DNA of 64,000 bases from Natronorubrum halophilum (GCF_003670115.1 NZ_QQTY01000001.1:992001-1056000), one strand, 5' to 3'; shown: positions 8,432 through 18,460, numbered from the stretch's first letter. Program-made: numbers and translations. The notes: generated by a model not told the origin, from the letters alone.

Positions 8432-8534
8432 GATCACCCCCGCCGATCCGGGCACGTTCGCCACGGATATCCTGACGGTTTCCAAGCCGCTAAGTAGTCG
8501 GAGCGTCCCGGTTTCAGCAACGATTAGAGCGGAC

Positions 8535-9806
8535 ATGGCACTGCAACGTAACGATCGATCGATCGCGGGGTTCACGATGGCCGGACACGCGCTCGTCCAC
8601 TGGTTCGAGACGTCGATCCCGATCTTTCTGGTGGTCTGGCTCGCCGAGTTCGACGTCAGCGTCGCGTTGTTCGGCATCGTCGTCGCGCTCGGCTACGCGC
8701 CCTTCGGGATCGGTGCGCTCCCGGGCGGCATTCTCGCGGATCGCTACGGCACGAAACGGCTCATTCTCCTGTGTCTCGGGGGAATGAGCGCTGCCTTCCT
8801 CGTGCTCTCGCTCGCGACGTCGATCTACACCATCGCGATCGGGCTCGTGCTGTGGGGCGTCGCCGCCAGCGTCTACCACCCCGCCGGCCTCGCACTCATC
8901 AGCACCGGCGTCGAGGACCGAGGAACGGTCTTCGCCTGGCACGGCATCGCCGGCAACGCCGGGATCGCACTCGGCCCCTTCGTCGCCGCGACGTTGCTGA
9001 TCTTCCTCGAGTGGCAACTCGTCGCGGCGATCCTCGCCGTTCCCGGCGTTATCGCCGTACTGTACGGACTCAGCGCGGAGTTCGATCCGACGGCGGCCGT
9101 CGAGGACGGCGTCGACGCCGGAGCCGACGAGGCCCTATCGCTGTCGGCTCTCGTCTCGAACTCGCGGGCGCTGTTCGCGAGCGCCTTCGCGATCGTCTTC
9201 GTCATCGTCACCTTCGAGGGGCTCTACTACCGCGGGATGCTCACCTACCTTCCCGAGATCCTCCACGGCCTCGAGGCGATGGACGGACTCGTCGTCCCCG
9301 ACCGACTCGAGGGGATCGAGCCGGCCGACTACATCTACGTCGGTCTGCTGGTCGTCGGGATGGCGGGCCAGTACGCCGGCGGAAAACTGACGGATCGTAT
9401 CGCACCGGCGCAGGGCCTGGCGGGAATCTTCGCCGTACTTGTGCTTCTCGCACTCGCGTTCGTCCCGGTTACCGGGATGGGGCTGGCAGCGATCGCCACA
9501 CTCTGTGGCGTGTTCGGCTTTTTCCTCTTCGCGATTCAGCCGTTCTACCAGAACGCGGTGGCGGTGTACACCCCGCCGGATAGCCGCGGACTCTCCTACG
9601 GCTACACCTACCTCGGAGAGTTCGGGTTCGGTTCGGCGAGTATCGCCATCGGCGGGTTCGTTCTCGGCGGCGTCTCGCTCGCGGCGTTTTTCGCGGTCAT
9701 CGCGAGCTTCGCCCTCGCCGGCGCGCTGCTCTCGACGGCACTGCTCGTCGGCCTCGACCGGTTCGTCGATACGGACCGGCCCACGGACGCGGGCGCGGAC
9801 GACTGA
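8535..9806 (+). CDS. Major facilitator superfamily transporter
   Basis: 423 residues from MALQRNDRSIAG; the frame is open upstream but non-coding in character. About 12 hydrophobic segments, with the MFS loop 2-3 signature GGILADRYGTKRLI (about residues 65-78), a central acidic loop (about 180-205), and a weaker repeat signature GGKLTDRI in the second half. An inserted periplasmic stretch (EAMDGLVVPDRLEGIEPADY) sits between helices 7 and 8. The substrate cannot be predicted. It follows the deacetylase by about 100 bp. Confidence 0.88.
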   Translation: MALQRNDRSIAGFTMAGHALVHWFETSIPIFLVVWLAEFDVSVALFGIVVALGYAPFGIGALPGGILADRYGTKRLILLCLGGMSAAFLVLSLATSIYTIAIGLVLWGVAASVYHPAGLALISTGVEDRGTVFAWHGIAGNAGIALGPFVAATLLIFLEWQLVAAILAVPGVIAVLYGLSAEFDPTAAVEDGVDAGADEALSLSALVSNSRALFASAFAIVFVIVTFEGLYYRGMLTYLPEILHGLEAMDGLVVPDRLEGIEPADYIYVGLLVVGMAGQYAGGKLTDRIAPAQGLAGIFAVLVLLALAFVPVTGMGLAAIATLCGVFGFFLFAIQPFYQNAVAVYTPPDSRGLSYGYTYLGEFGFGSASIAIGGFVLGGVSLAAFFAVIASFALAGALLSTALLVGLDRFVDTDRPTDAGADD

Positions 9807-9956
9807 TAAGATGAGCATACGTCGTCGTTGGCGGTCTCGAGTTCCGGAACTCGCCGGTCGGTCGGCGGGCCGGTAGGTCGTTCCGTCGTCGGGACGGTTC
9901 CGTTCGGACCGTCGCGGTCCGCTACCTTTTTGCCTGCAGTCTCGGAAGGAATCGGC

Positions 9957-10838
9957 ATGCTCACCGTGCGGGCACCGGCGACGAGTGCGAACCTCGGGAG
10001 TGGCTTCGACGTCTTCGGTGTCGCCCTCGGAACGCCCGCCGACGTGGTCCGGGTCGAACGGGCACCGGAAACGCGGATTTCGATCACCGGGGCCGGGAGC
10101 CAGTACATTCCGGAGGATCCGAAACAGAACACCGTCGGGGCGGTCGCCGACGCCCTCGACGCACCGGCACACATCAAGATCGACAAAGGCGTGCGGCCGT
10201 CCTCAGGTCTCGGCTCGTCCGCCGCGAGCGCGGCCGCCGCGGCCGTCGCCCTCAACGCGCTCTACGACCGCGGCCTCTCGCGGGCGGAACTCGTCCCGAT
10301 CGCCGCCGAGGGCGAGGCGCTCGTCTCCGGCGAGGCCCACGCGGATAACGTCGCCCCCTCGCTTCTGGGCGGGTTCACCATCGTTACCGACGACGGCGTC
10401 ACCCAGGTCGACGCCTCGATCCCCCTCGTCGCCTGCCTCCCCGAGACGTCCGTTTCCACGCGCGACGCGCGCGGCGTCGTCCCCGACTCGGCGGCCCTCG
10501 AGGACGTCGTCGACACCGTCGGCAACGCCGCCACGCTCTCCGTCGGCATGACGCGCAACGACCCCGACCTCGTCGGGCGCGGCATGAACGACGCCATCGT
10601 CACCCCCGAACGAACCGCCCTGATCGACGGCTACGAGGGGGTTCGCGAGGCCGCCCTCGAGGCGGGCGCGACCGGCGTGACGGTCAGCGGTGCCGGGCCG
10701 GGCATCCTCGCGGTCTGTCACGGGCGTGACCAGAAGGCGATCGCCGGCGCGATGATCGACGCCTTCGAGGCCGCTGGCATCGAAAGTCGGGCCTACCAGA
10801 CGCGCGTCGGCGAAGGGGCGCGGCTGTACCGGGACTGA
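9957..10838 (+). CDS. thrB: Homoserine kinase (GHMP kinase)
   Basis: 293 residues. N-terminal MLTVRAPATSANLGSGFDVFG is the homoserine-kinase form of GHMP motif 1. The ATP-binding motif RPSSGLGSSAASAAAA is at about residues 80-95, and motif 3 ATGVTVSGAGPGILAV is near 240. It phosphorylates homoserine with ATP in threonine synthesis. The length matches archaeal ThrB. The neighbours are not threonine genes. A CTTTTTG tract about 28 bp upstream may be the TATA element. Confidence 0.93.
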   Translation: MLTVRAPATSANLGSGFDVFGVALGTPADVVRVERAPETRISITGAGSQYIPEDPKQNTVGAVADALDAPAHIKIDKGVRPSSGLGSSAASAAAAAVALNALYDRGLSRAELVPIAAEGEALVSGEAHADNVAPSLLGGFTIVTDDGVTQVDASIPLVACLPETSVSTRDARGVVPDSAALEDVVDTVGNAATLSVGMTRNDPDLVGRGMNDAIVTPERTALIDGYEGVREAALEAGATGVTVSGAGPGILAVCHGRDQKAIAGAMIDAFEAAGIESRAYQTRVGEGARLYRD

Positions 10839-10857
10839 TCGCCGACTCGAGTCGAAA

Positions 10858-11208
10858 ATGGGTGCCCGAACCGACGCGTTACTGACGATACTCGTTCTCG
10901 CGGCCGTGGGCATCGCGTTCGTTCTGGTCGACGCGTCGCTGTCGCCGCTCGCGCTCGCCCTCGGTGGACTCGGTACAGTGGTGTTCGAACTCGTGGCCGC
11001 TCGAGACGTGGCTACCGTTCGAGAGTACTGGGAGCGGCCGGTGATACAGGCAGCGTCCGTCATCGTCGCGCTGCTCGTCGTAGCCGCGGGTGCCGCTCTC
11101 GCGCCAACCGTGGTGCTATCGTTGTTCTGTGGAGGTGCGATAACGTACTTCGCGTTTCTCGGACTCGTCGGCGTGGGGCTCGTTCCGCCACCGCGGACGT
11201 GGTGGTGA
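10858..11208 (+). CDS. Small integral membrane protein, unknown function
   Basis: 116 residues with four likely helices: LLTILVLAAVGIAFVLVDA, LALALGGLGTVVFELVA, AASVIVALLVVAAGAALAP and LSLFCGGAITYFAFLGLVGVG. A charged loop (RDVATVREYWERP) separates helices 2 and 3. It starts 19 bp after thrB, so may be co-transcribed. No family recognised. Confidence 0.7.
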   Translation: MGARTDALLTILVLAAVGIAFVLVDASLSPLALALGGLGTVVFELVAARDVATVREYWERPVIQAASVIVALLVVAAGAALAPTVVLSLFCGGAITYFAFLGLVGVGLVPPPRTWW

Positions 11209-11228
11209 GACCCGCTGGTCGCGTCGGC

Positions 11229-12011
11229 TCACCGCTTCGAGCCGCGGGCCGTCTTCCAGCGACGGCCGTAGATCCGCGGGAGCGCATCGACCTTCGCCCC
11301 GCGAACGTTCCTCGGCACGGTCGACACGCGCGTGGAGACGCTGGCCGGCAGTGGACCGGAGGGAACCGACGACACCGCCGTCGGATTGTTCGAAACCGGC
11401 CGTCGGCCGGCGTAGCCCGAGCCGCGCTGTTTCGACTCGTACAGGTCTTCGAATTTCGAATGGCCCTCGAGAACCCCCTTGCGGGCCGTTTTCGCCGCCT
11501 TCTTCGCCTGCTGCTGGAGCGCCGCATCCGGCGCGTCAGCTTTCACGTCGTCGACGAACGACTCGACGTCGGCAGCCGCTTCGGAGTCGCCGGAGGAGTC
11601 GAGCAGATCCGGGCCGACGACGTCCTCGAGTTCGGATTTGAGCTGTGGCAACTCCTTTTGAAAATCGACGACGTCGACGGTGTTCCAGAGCTCTCGTAGA
11701 TGAATGACGTGTCGGATCGTGCTGAGATCCAGCGCCAGATCCGGATCCCGCTCGCGAATCGCTTCCGGGAGTTCGTCCAGGTCGAGGAGATCCGGCAGCG
11801 CCGACACCTCGACGACGTCCGGCAGCTTCTCGAGGTCGATCGTCTCGAAGATATCGTCGACTTCCTCGACGACGTCCCAGAGCTCGGCTGCCGTCGCCGA
11901 CAGCGTCTCGTCCGACTCGTCGGCGGTGGTTTCTTCGAGCAACCGTGTGGTTCCCGCTTTGAGCCGGGTGGACAGTTGTTCGACGGGAGACTGGGACGTC
12001 GTCTGAGTCAT
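11229..12011 (-). CDS. Hypothetical haloarchaeal protein, acidic helical N-half with basic tail
   Basis: 260 residues, no signal peptide or membrane segment. Residues 1-150 are acidic and leucine-patterned (ELWDVVEEVDDIFETIDLEKLPDVV, ALPDLLDLDELPEAI), suggesting amphipathic helices. Residues 155-185 are Lys/Ala-rich (QQQAKKAAKTARKGVLEG) and the last 70 residues are basic and probably disordered. The sharp charge switch suggests a nucleic-acid or membrane contact, but this is inference. No domain recognised. Confidence 0.7.
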   Translation of the reverse strand: MTQTTSQSPVEQLSTRLKAGTTRLLEETTADESDETLSATAAELWDVVEEVDDIFETIDLEKLPDVVEVSALPDLLDLDELPEAIRERDPDLALDLSTIRHVIHLRELWNTVDVVDFQKELPQLKSELEDVVGPDLLDSSGDSEAAADVESFVDDVKADAPDAALQQQAKKAAKTARKGVLEGHSKFEDLYESKQRGSGYAGRRPVSNNPTAVSSVPSGPLPASVSTRVSTVPRNVRGAKVDALPRIYGRRWKTARGSKR

Positions 12012-12109
12012 ACGAGGGAGTAGGCGCTACACGGAGAAAGCGAAGCTGCTTGCCGATCGGTTGCGGTTCGGAACCGTCAGAATAGCGCGTCGGTTTTCGC
12101 CGCAGTCGT

Positions 12110-13021
12110 TTAGACGCCTCGACCCTGCATCTTTTCCTCTTCGGCGAGATCGGCGTTCGCGTCGCCTTTCATCCCCTTGCCGAGGTTCTTCGAGATTTCG
12201 GCGAGCGTCTCGGCGTCGTCCCAGTTGTTGGTCGCCTCGACGATCGCCTCGCCCATGGCGGGCGGGTTCTCCGCCCCGAAGATCCCGCTGCCGACGAAGA
12301 TGCCGTCGCACTCGTGGTGCATCATGAGCGCCGCGTCGGCGGGCGTCGCGATGCCACCTGCCGCGAAGTTGACGACCGGCAATCGCCCCATCTCGGCGGT
12401 CTCGTGGACCAGTTCCGCGGGGGCTTCGATCTCGCGGGCGTAGGCCTCCCGCTCCTCGTGTTTCATGCCCTCGAGTTCGCGGATCGCGCCCTTGATCGTG
12501 CGCTGGTGGTGGACGGCCTGGTTGACGTCGCCGGTGCCGGCTTCGCCCTTGGTCCGGATCATGGCCGCGCCCTCGTCGATGCGACGGAGCGCTTCGCCGA
12601 GGTTCCGTGCGCCGCAGACGAAGGGAGCCGTGAAGTCGCGCTTGTCGATGTGGTAGGCGTCGTCGGCGGGCGTCAGCACCTCGGACTCGTCGATCATGTC
12701 GACGCCGACGGCCTCGAGAATCTGGGCCTCCTTCGTGTGGCCGATCCGGGCCTTCCCCATGACGGGGATGGAAACCTCGTTGACGATTCCCTCGACGTCC
12801 GCGGGGTCCGCCATCCGGGCGACGCCCCCGCGCTTGCGGATGTCTGCCGGAACCGCTTCCAGGGCCATGACGGCGACTGCACCCGCGTCTTCGGCGATCC
12901 GAGCCTGTTCTTTGTTGACGACGTCCATGATGACGCCGCCTTTCTGCATCTGGGCGAACCCTCGCTTGATGAGATCCGTCCCTCGTCGTAGTTCCTCGAG
13001 ATCGGTCTCCGTGTCGGACAT
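12110..13021 (-). CDS. pdxS: Pyridoxal 5'-phosphate synthase lyase subunit PdxS
   Basis: 303 residues. Diagnostic PdxS segments: [30 protein letters not shown] near the N-terminus, [47 protein letters not shown] (with the active-site Lys), and [31 protein letters not shown]. It combines ribose 5-phosphate, glyceraldehyde 3-phosphate and ammonia (from PdxT) into PLP. pdxT is not beside it in this window. The length is usual for the family. Confidence 0.95.
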   Translation of the reverse strand: MSDTETDLEELRRGTDLIKRGFAQMQKGGVIMDVVNKEQARIAEDAGAVAVMALEAVPADIRKRGGVARMADPADVEGIVNEVSIPVMGKARIGHTKEAQILEAVGVDMIDESEVLTPADDAYHIDKRDFTAPFVCGARNLGEALRRIDEGAAMIRTKGEAGTGDVNQAVHHQRTIKGAIRELEGMKHEEREAYAREIEAPAELVHETAEMGRLPVVNFAAGGIATPADAALMMHHECDGIFVGSGIFGAENPPAMGEAIVEATNNWDDAETLAEISKNLGKGMKGDANADLAEEEKMQGRGV

Positions 13022-13107
13022 AGTGCGGCGTTAGGACCCATCGCACTTACGCGTGTCCGTTCCCCACAGCGCGTCCGCTGGCGTGACAGTTCGGCTCGCG
13101 TCGCGGT

Positions 13108-13896
13108 TCACGACCCGACTCGCTCACCGTCGGAGAGCCACGCGCGAACGCGAGAGCCGTACAGGCTCGCGATCGGTCGGGTCCGGCAGCCGAGGGTTGC
13201 CCGCAGGTCGGGATCGATCTCGAGCGTCGTCCCGAGCCCGGTTCCGACGGCGATCTCGCCCCGAATTCGAGCGCGCGTTCGCACCAGATCACCGTCCATC
13301 GTCGTGTAACTCCACAGCGTCCGATCGCTGTCGCCGATTCGGGTGCGCGGCCGCGGGACCTCGAGGCGGACCGTTTCTCCCGTCTCGCCGTTGCGGACCA
13401 CGGTTCGGAGCCCCCGCGGGCCGTCGGTCACCGTGATGTCGGCCCGTTCTTTGGGGTAGCCCCAGATCTCGCGCCCGAGCGCGACCGACGGATCGGTCGT
13501 GACGGGCAGCCAGTGGACGTACCCGCCGATCTCGCCGTCGAGCAACTGTGCAACCGGGCGGTCCGTCCGACCGCCGCGGACCGCGGGGACGATGACGGCG
13601 AACTCGTCGTAGGGCTCGAGGCCGGCAGCAGCGCTGCCGGCTGCCGAGTCGGCATCGGGGCTCGTCGCGTCACGACCGCCGCCGACGCGGTGGTACTGGA
13701 TGCCGACGAACGTCACGCAGCCGATCCCGGGTGCGATCGCGAGCGAGGAGAGCGCATCCGGCAGGAGCGCCTCGAGTCGGTCTCGCCTCGCGGGGACCGT
13801 CACGCCGCCCATCGCGAACTCGAGGTCGAGCGGCAACGCGATTTCGTGGCCGGTCGAGAGCGTCACTCGAGTTCGATCGCCGGTTCCGCGGTGCAT
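13108..13896 (-). CDS. Acetoacetate decarboxylase-like protein
   Basis: 262 residues from the ATG at 13896; an in-frame TTG at 13956 would add 20. The central segment GREIWGYPKERADI matches the Schiff-base region of the acetoacetate decarboxylase (ADC) superfamily. Lys149 of this start corresponds to the catalytic Lys, but the next residue is Glu rather than the Lys found in clostridial ADC. Other family-like elements are EFAMGGVTVPARRDRLEALLP and YHRVGGG. It may decarboxylate or hydrate a keto acid, or have another superfamily activity. A Ser/Ala/Asp-rich insert lies at about residues 78-92. It is divergent from the DUF1405 gene. Confidence 0.75.
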   Translation of the reverse strand: MHRGTGDRTRVTLSTGHEIALPLDLEFAMGGVTVPARRDRLEALLPDALSSLAIAPGIGCVTFVGIQYHRVGGGRDATSPDADSAAGSAAAGLEPYDEFAVIVPAVRGGRTDRPVAQLLDGEIGGYVHWLPVTTDPSVALGREIWGYPKERADITVTDGPRGLRTVVRNGETGETVRLEVPRPRTRIGDSDRTLWSYTTMDGDLVRTRARIRGEIAVGTGLGTTLEIDPDLRATLGCRTRPIASLYGSRVRAWLSDGERVGS

Positions 13897-14000
13897 ACGT
13901 CGACCAACGACGGGGAGCCGGTAAGTGTCTGCGGGTGACCGGTTCGGAGTCGACAATCGCTACTGTTTTGCGGGTGTCGTTCCTCACGCTGGATGAAACG

Positions 14001-14726
14001 ATGTCCACGACGCCCGGGGTGCCCGATCGGGATCCACTGCCGACGTATCTCGCGCCCGTTCCGAAGACGCTCGAGGACCTCGGCCTTCGGTTCGCGTGGC
14101 TCGTCGTGGCGATCAACCTCGCGGGGACGGCCTTCGGGTTCTGGTACTACGCGCCGCAGTTGTCCGAGACCGCGACGGTCATGTGGCCCTGGGTCCCCGA
14201 CAGCCCGCTGGCGACCCTGTTTATCGCGCTCGCGATCGCCTGCTGGAAACTGGGGTACGAACAGCCGTGGCTCACGTCGCTCGCGTTCTTCGGAAACGTC
14301 GTGTTGGGCCTGTGGACGCCGTTTACCCTGCTCGCGTTCGCCGACGCGTACGGCTACCTGCACCCGCTGATGTTTCAATTCCTCTTCTGGAGTCACCTCG
14401 CGATGGTCGTCCAGGCCTTCGTCCTCCACCGAATCACCGACTTCCCCGTCTGGGGGGTCGCCGTCGCGTTCGTCTGGTACGCCAGTAACCTGCTCGTCGA
14501 CTACTTCGCGCCGATCGTCGGCGAGCCACACCACACCGCGATCCCCGTCGCCCGAGACACGCCGATGTTCCTCGGGGCGGACGCACTGGACGTTATCGCC
14601 GCGGGAGAAGTCGCGTTCGTGTTCCTCGCGCTCTTTCTCGCTCTCGCGACGAGGATCAAAACGCTCGAGGCGGCCCGCGATCGAGATTCCCGCCGCGAGT
14701 CGAGCGAACAGCGACCGACGCCGTGA
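14001..14726 (+). CDS. DUF1405 family membrane protein
   Basis: 241 residues from MSTTPGVPDRDP. About six or seven membrane helices: FAWLVVAINLAGTAFGFWYY, LATLFIALAIACWKLGY, LAFFGNVVLGLWTPFTLLAF, FLFWSHLAMVVQAFVL and DVIAAGEVAFVFLALFLAL among them. The pattern NLAGTAFGFWYYAPQL and GLWTPFTLL is what I associate with DUF1405 (YpjA-like) membrane proteins. No function known. The last 25 residues are charged and cytoplasmic. It ends 9 bp before the convergent valS stop. Confidence 0.8.
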   Translation: MSTTPGVPDRDPLPTYLAPVPKTLEDLGLRFAWLVVAINLAGTAFGFWYYAPQLSETATVMWPWVPDSPLATLFIALAIACWKLGYEQPWLTSLAFFGNVVLGLWTPFTLLAFADAYGYLHPLMFQFLFWSHLAMVVQAFVLHRITDFPVWGVAVAFVWYASNLLVDYFAPIVGEPHHTAIPVARDTPMFLGADALDVIAAGEVAFVFLALFLALATRIKTLEAARDRDSRRESSEQRPTP

Positions 14727-14735
14727 TCGGCCCGA

Positions 14736-17426
14736 TCAGGCGTCCTCGAGGATGACGACCGCCGACTCTGTCTCGATCATCTCGCCCGCGCCGGAGTAGC
14801 TCCGCTCGAGTTCGACCTCGAACAGGTCGTCCTCGAGTTCCTCGTCGGCGACTCGAAGGACGCGCGACTCCGCGCCGTCGTCGATCTCGTACTCGCCGCT
14901 CTCGATGCCGGCGTCGATATCGCCGACCTTCGAGCCGAACTTCGGCCCGAGCGTCGCGTAGTCGAGGTCGATCGAGGCGACTTCGGTCGTCACCTCGGGC
15001 TCGTCCTCGAGAATCGTCAGCTCCCGGACGTGCATCACGTTCTGGATGGCGTCCTCGAAGCCGTCGATGGGGCCGTAGACCGAGACCGCTTCGAGGGCTT
15101 CGTTCAGGGGCAACTGGTTCTCGCTCTTGTAGCGTCGCAGCGCCGAGATGACCTCCATCGCGGTCTCGCCGGCCTCGAGGTCTGCTTCGTAGCCCTGCGG
15201 GGCGGGCCACTCGCGCGTGTGGAGACTCTCGAGTTCCGAGGCCGGACTGGTGGCATAAACCGCCTGCCAAATCTCCTCCGTGACGTGGGGCAAGAACGGT
15301 GCCCACACCTCGAGGAACGTGCGGTGTGCCGTTCGAAGCGCGTACTGCGTCGACGGCTCGTCTTCCCGAGTCTTGGCGATCTCGAGGTAGTCGTCACAGA
15401 ACGTGTTCCAGAAGAAGGTTCTGAGACGGTCTCGAGCCTTCGCGAACTCGTATTCTTCGAAGTGTGCGGTGAGATCCTCGACGGCGTCGTCCAGCTCGGC
15501 GAGCAGCCAGCGATCGATCGCCTCGAGGTCGGCCGGCTCCTCGGGATCGGCGGGCGCGAGCGTGTCGACGAGCTTCGAAGCGTTCCAGAGTTTGCGCAGG
15601 AGCTTCTCGCCCGCGGTCAGATCCTTTTCCTGATACGGGAAGTCGTCCCCGACGGCCGCGCTGGCGGACCAGAACCGGACGGCGTCGACGGGGTACTCCG
15701 AGAGCACCTCGTCGGGCGCGACGATGTTACCGCGGGATTTGGACATCTTTTCGCGGTTCTCGTCGAGCACGTGGCCGTTGATCATCGTCGCGTCGAAGGG
15801 CACCTCGCCCGTGTGCTCGTAGCACTTGACGATCGTGTGGAACAACCAAAACGAGATGATGTCGTGGCCCTGCGGCCGGAGATCGAAGGGGTACAGTTCG
15901 GGGTTGTCCATGGAGAACTCCTCGCTCTCCTCGTCCCAGTCCCAGCCGGCGTTGATCAGCGGCGTCAGCGAGGAGGTCGCCCACGTGTCGAAGACGTCCT
16001 CCTCCGGGACGAACTCGTCGTGACCACACTCGGGACACGCATCGACTGGTGGCTCGTCCGAGAGGGGATCGACAGGGAGTTCCTCGCGCTCGGCCATGAT
16101 TTCGTGATCGCACTCCGCACAGTACCAGACCGGGAACGGAATCCCCGAGTCGCGCTGGCGCGAGATCAGCCAGTCCCACTCGAGGCCCTCGATCCAGTGT
16201 TTGTAGCGCGTGAACATCTTCTCGGGGTACCAGTCCATCTCCCGGCCGGCCTCGAGGTACTCCTCCTTGTGGTCCAGAATTTCGACGTACCACTGCTTGG
16301 AGACGCGGTACTCGACCGGCGTATCGCAGCGCTCGTGGACGCCGACGGCGTGGGTGATCGCCCGGCGGTCGCGCAGGGAGCCTTCGTCCTCGAGGTCCTC
16401 GACGATGGCCTCGCGGGCCTCTTCGGTGGACAGTCCCTCGTAGTCGCCGGCGAGGTCGGTCATCGTCGCGGACTCGTCGATGGCGACGCGAAGCGGCAGG
16501 TCGTGGGCCTGGTACCACTCGATGTCGTTCTGGTCGCCGAAGGTACAGCACATGACGACGCCGCTGCCTTTCTCCATGTCGACGCGCTCGTCTTCGATGA
16601 TCGGCACCTCGTGACCGAAGAGCGGAATGCGCGCGGTTTCGCCGACGAGATCCTGGTTCGCCTCGTCGTCGGGATGGACGAAGACGGAGACGCAGGCCGG
16701 AATGAGTTCGGGTCGCGTCGTCGAGATGACGAACTCCTCGCGCGGCGCGCCGGCGCCCACGAGTTCGAACGCGATATCGTTGAAGTGCGACTCCCGTTCG
16801 TCGTCTTCGGTCTCGACCTGCGAGATAGCCGTCTCGCACTCGGGACACCAGATCGCGGGGGCCTTCTTGCGGTACTCGCGCTCTTTCTCGTAGAGATCGA
16901 GGAAGGAAAGCTGCGAGATGCGCTGAACGCGGGGTTCGATCGTCTTGTAGGTGTTATCCCAGTCGATCGAACAGCCCAGGCCTTGCATCTTCTCCGTGAA
17001 CTCCGCCTCGTACTCCGCACAGACCTCGCGACAGAGTTCCTGGAACTCGCGGCGCTCGTAGTCCTGGTGGCGGATGTCCAGTTCCTCCTCGGTCAGACGC
17101 TCGCTCGCGATCCCGTTGTCGTCGTAGCCGAAGGGAAAGAGCACGTCGCCGTCGTGCATCCGCTGGAACCGGGCGGCGAAGTCCTGCAGGGTAGAGCCGT
17201 AGAGGTGGCCCATGTGCAGGCTGCCCGAAACCGTCGGCGGCGGCGTATCGATCGCGTAGGTCGTGTTCGGATCCTGTCCCGGATCGCCGTCGTACGCGTA
17301 GACGTCCTCGTCGAGCCAGCGCCGTTGCCAGCGCGTCTCGACCGCCGCCGGATCGTAGCCGCCCTCGAGGGTCGGTCCGTCGTCCCCGGCGTCGTCCGCC
17401 GCTCGCTCAGGCGCATCCGTACTCAT
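14736..17426 (-). CDS. valS: Valine--tRNA ligase
   Basis: 896 residues from MSTDAPERAADD (ATG 17426); the frame extends to a TTG at 17534 but that part looks non-coding. Class I signatures: GSLHMGHLYG (HIGH motif), the editing (CP1) domain with a Cys pair WCPECETAISQ, a second zinc-type pair YCAECDHE...CPECGHDEF, and EKMSKSRGN (KMSKS). The anticodon-binding domain follows and a coiled-coil-like tail is not obvious. It charges tRNA-Val and edits mischarged Thr. Acidic insertions are typical of halophiles. Confidence 0.97.
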   Translation of the reverse strand: MSTDAPERAADDAGDDGPTLEGGYDPAAVETRWQRRWLDEDVYAYDGDPGQDPNTTYAIDTPPPTVSGSLHMGHLYGSTLQDFAARFQRMHDGDVLFPFGYDDNGIASERLTEEELDIRHQDYERREFQELCREVCAEYEAEFTEKMQGLGCSIDWDNTYKTIEPRVQRISQLSFLDLYEKEREYRKKAPAIWCPECETAISQVETEDDERESHFNDIAFELVGAGAPREEFVISTTRPELIPACVSVFVHPDDEANQDLVGETARIPLFGHEVPIIEDERVDMEKGSGVVMCCTFGDQNDIEWYQAHDLPLRVAIDESATMTDLAGDYEGLSTEEAREAIVEDLEDEGSLRDRRAITHAVGVHERCDTPVEYRVSKQWYVEILDHKEEYLEAGREMDWYPEKMFTRYKHWIEGLEWDWLISRQRDSGIPFPVWYCAECDHEIMAEREELPVDPLSDEPPVDACPECGHDEFVPEEDVFDTWATSSLTPLINAGWDWDEESEEFSMDNPELYPFDLRPQGHDIISFWLFHTIVKCYEHTGEVPFDATMINGHVLDENREKMSKSRGNIVAPDEVLSEYPVDAVRFWSASAAVGDDFPYQEKDLTAGEKLLRKLWNASKLVDTLAPADPEEPADLEAIDRWLLAELDDAVEDLTAHFEEYEFAKARDRLRTFFWNTFCDDYLEIAKTREDEPSTQYALRTAHRTFLEVWAPFLPHVTEEIWQAVYATSPASELESLHTREWPAPQGYEADLEAGETAMEVISALRRYKSENQLPLNEALEAVSVYGPIDGFEDAIQNVMHVRELTILEDEPEVTTEVASIDLDYATLGPKFGSKVGDIDAGIESGEYEIDDGAESRVLRVADEELEDDLFEVELERSYSGAGEMIETESAVVILEDA

Positions 17427-17708
17427 GCTCTCACCGCCCGTCTCGGGCGTCGTCCGTGCGTCGTCGTCCCGTCGAAACTGTGTTCGTTCATTGGAAATAC
17501 CGGTCGTTGCTCGGTGAATGCTGGTCGCCGACAATACATCCGTCGAAACGGGGTGGGGAAAGGGGGCTATAGCGCCCCTACGAAAACGGTCTCGCGTGCG
17601 CGGCGGAACTCGAGAGCGCGGCTACGGCCACCGTCGCAGCGACAGCCAGCGCCAGTGTCGAGCATATGTAACTGTACCGGGGGGAACGGTGTTAGGTGTT
17701 TCGTCGTC

Positions 17709-18356
17709 TCACGGATCGGGCGCGCCATCGAAGTGAATCACGGCCCGCGAGTCGCCGACGACCGTTAGCTCGCCGTCGAGGTACGTCGCCAGTCGCTCGA
17801 GCGAGGGGCCGCCGTCGTCAGGGTCGACCCTGACGACCGTAATTCGCTCGTGCTGGGTCGCGTCGTACGTCCCTTCCATGATGACCGAGAACAGTTCCCG
17901 CGACGTGATCGGCTCCCCGGCGTCCAGTCGCGCGGCGATGCCCTCGAGCGAGGATTCGACCGTCGTCTCGACGTCGAACGTGACGTCCACGGAGACGGCC
18001 GCGTTCTCGTCGGTGGCCGCGAGATACTCCTCGGAACTCCTGATCGCGGGGACGATGACGTCTTCGAAGTCGACACCGTAGGTCTCGGTACCGAGGTAGA
18101 CGAACGCGACCATCGCCCGGAGGCCGTCGAGAAACGCCTCGTCGGTCGTCGTTTTCTCGAAGGTCTGCTTGCGATCCTTCTCGGGGAGCGCGTGCAAGAG
18201 CAGATCGAAATCGAGCGTCGCCGCCAGAATTCGCCGGCGGATTCGGGCTTCGGCGTTGCGTTTCGACTGTTCGTGGCTCATCTCCCGTTCGCCGAGCAGA
18301 TAGGCTCGGTCCGCGGGGCTGAGTATCCCGCGTTCGCGATCGATGTCCGTGTTCAT
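17709..18356 (-). CDS. Conserved haloarchaeal protein with ILSPADRAYL N-terminus
   Basis: 215 residues from MNTDIDRERGILSPADRAYLLGE; an ATG 24 bp upstream (18380) is in frame. The N-terminal block RGILSPADRAYLLGEREMSHEQSKRNAEARIRRRI recurs in several haloarchaeal proteins of unknown function in my memory. It is followed by a predicted helical domain and an acidic beta-rich end. A TATAATC stretch lies only about 16 bp upstream of the ATG, too close for a normal leaderless promoter, so the promoter is unclear. It is divergent from the MMPL gene. Confidence 0.7.
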   Translation of the reverse strand: MNTDIDRERGILSPADRAYLLGEREMSHEQSKRNAEARIRRRILAATLDFDLLLHALPEKDRKQTFEKTTTDEAFLDGLRAMVAFVYLGTETYGVDFEDVIVPAIRSSEEYLAATDENAAVSVDVTFDVETTVESSLEGIAARLDAGEPITSRELFSVIMEGTYDATQHERITVVRVDPDDGGPSLERLATYLDGELTVVGDSRAVIHFDGAPDP

Positions 18357-18460
18357 AATCCAAATCCGATTATACAACATCGGTTTCGATCCGAACTGCT
18401 ATCACGCTGCCGGTCCGAAGGGACGGCAATGAACACGGCTGTTACTCGAAACGGTGGGAC

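Noticed and set aside
8088-9806. Long upstream extension of the MFS gene
   Set aside because: The added residues are Ser/Arg-rich and overlap the deacetylase gene; the transporter begins at 8535.
15030-17768. Very long plus-strand open frame opposite valS
   Set aside because: It is antisense to a clear valyl-tRNA synthetase; long shadow frames are common in GC-rich haloarchaeal genes and its protein matches nothing.
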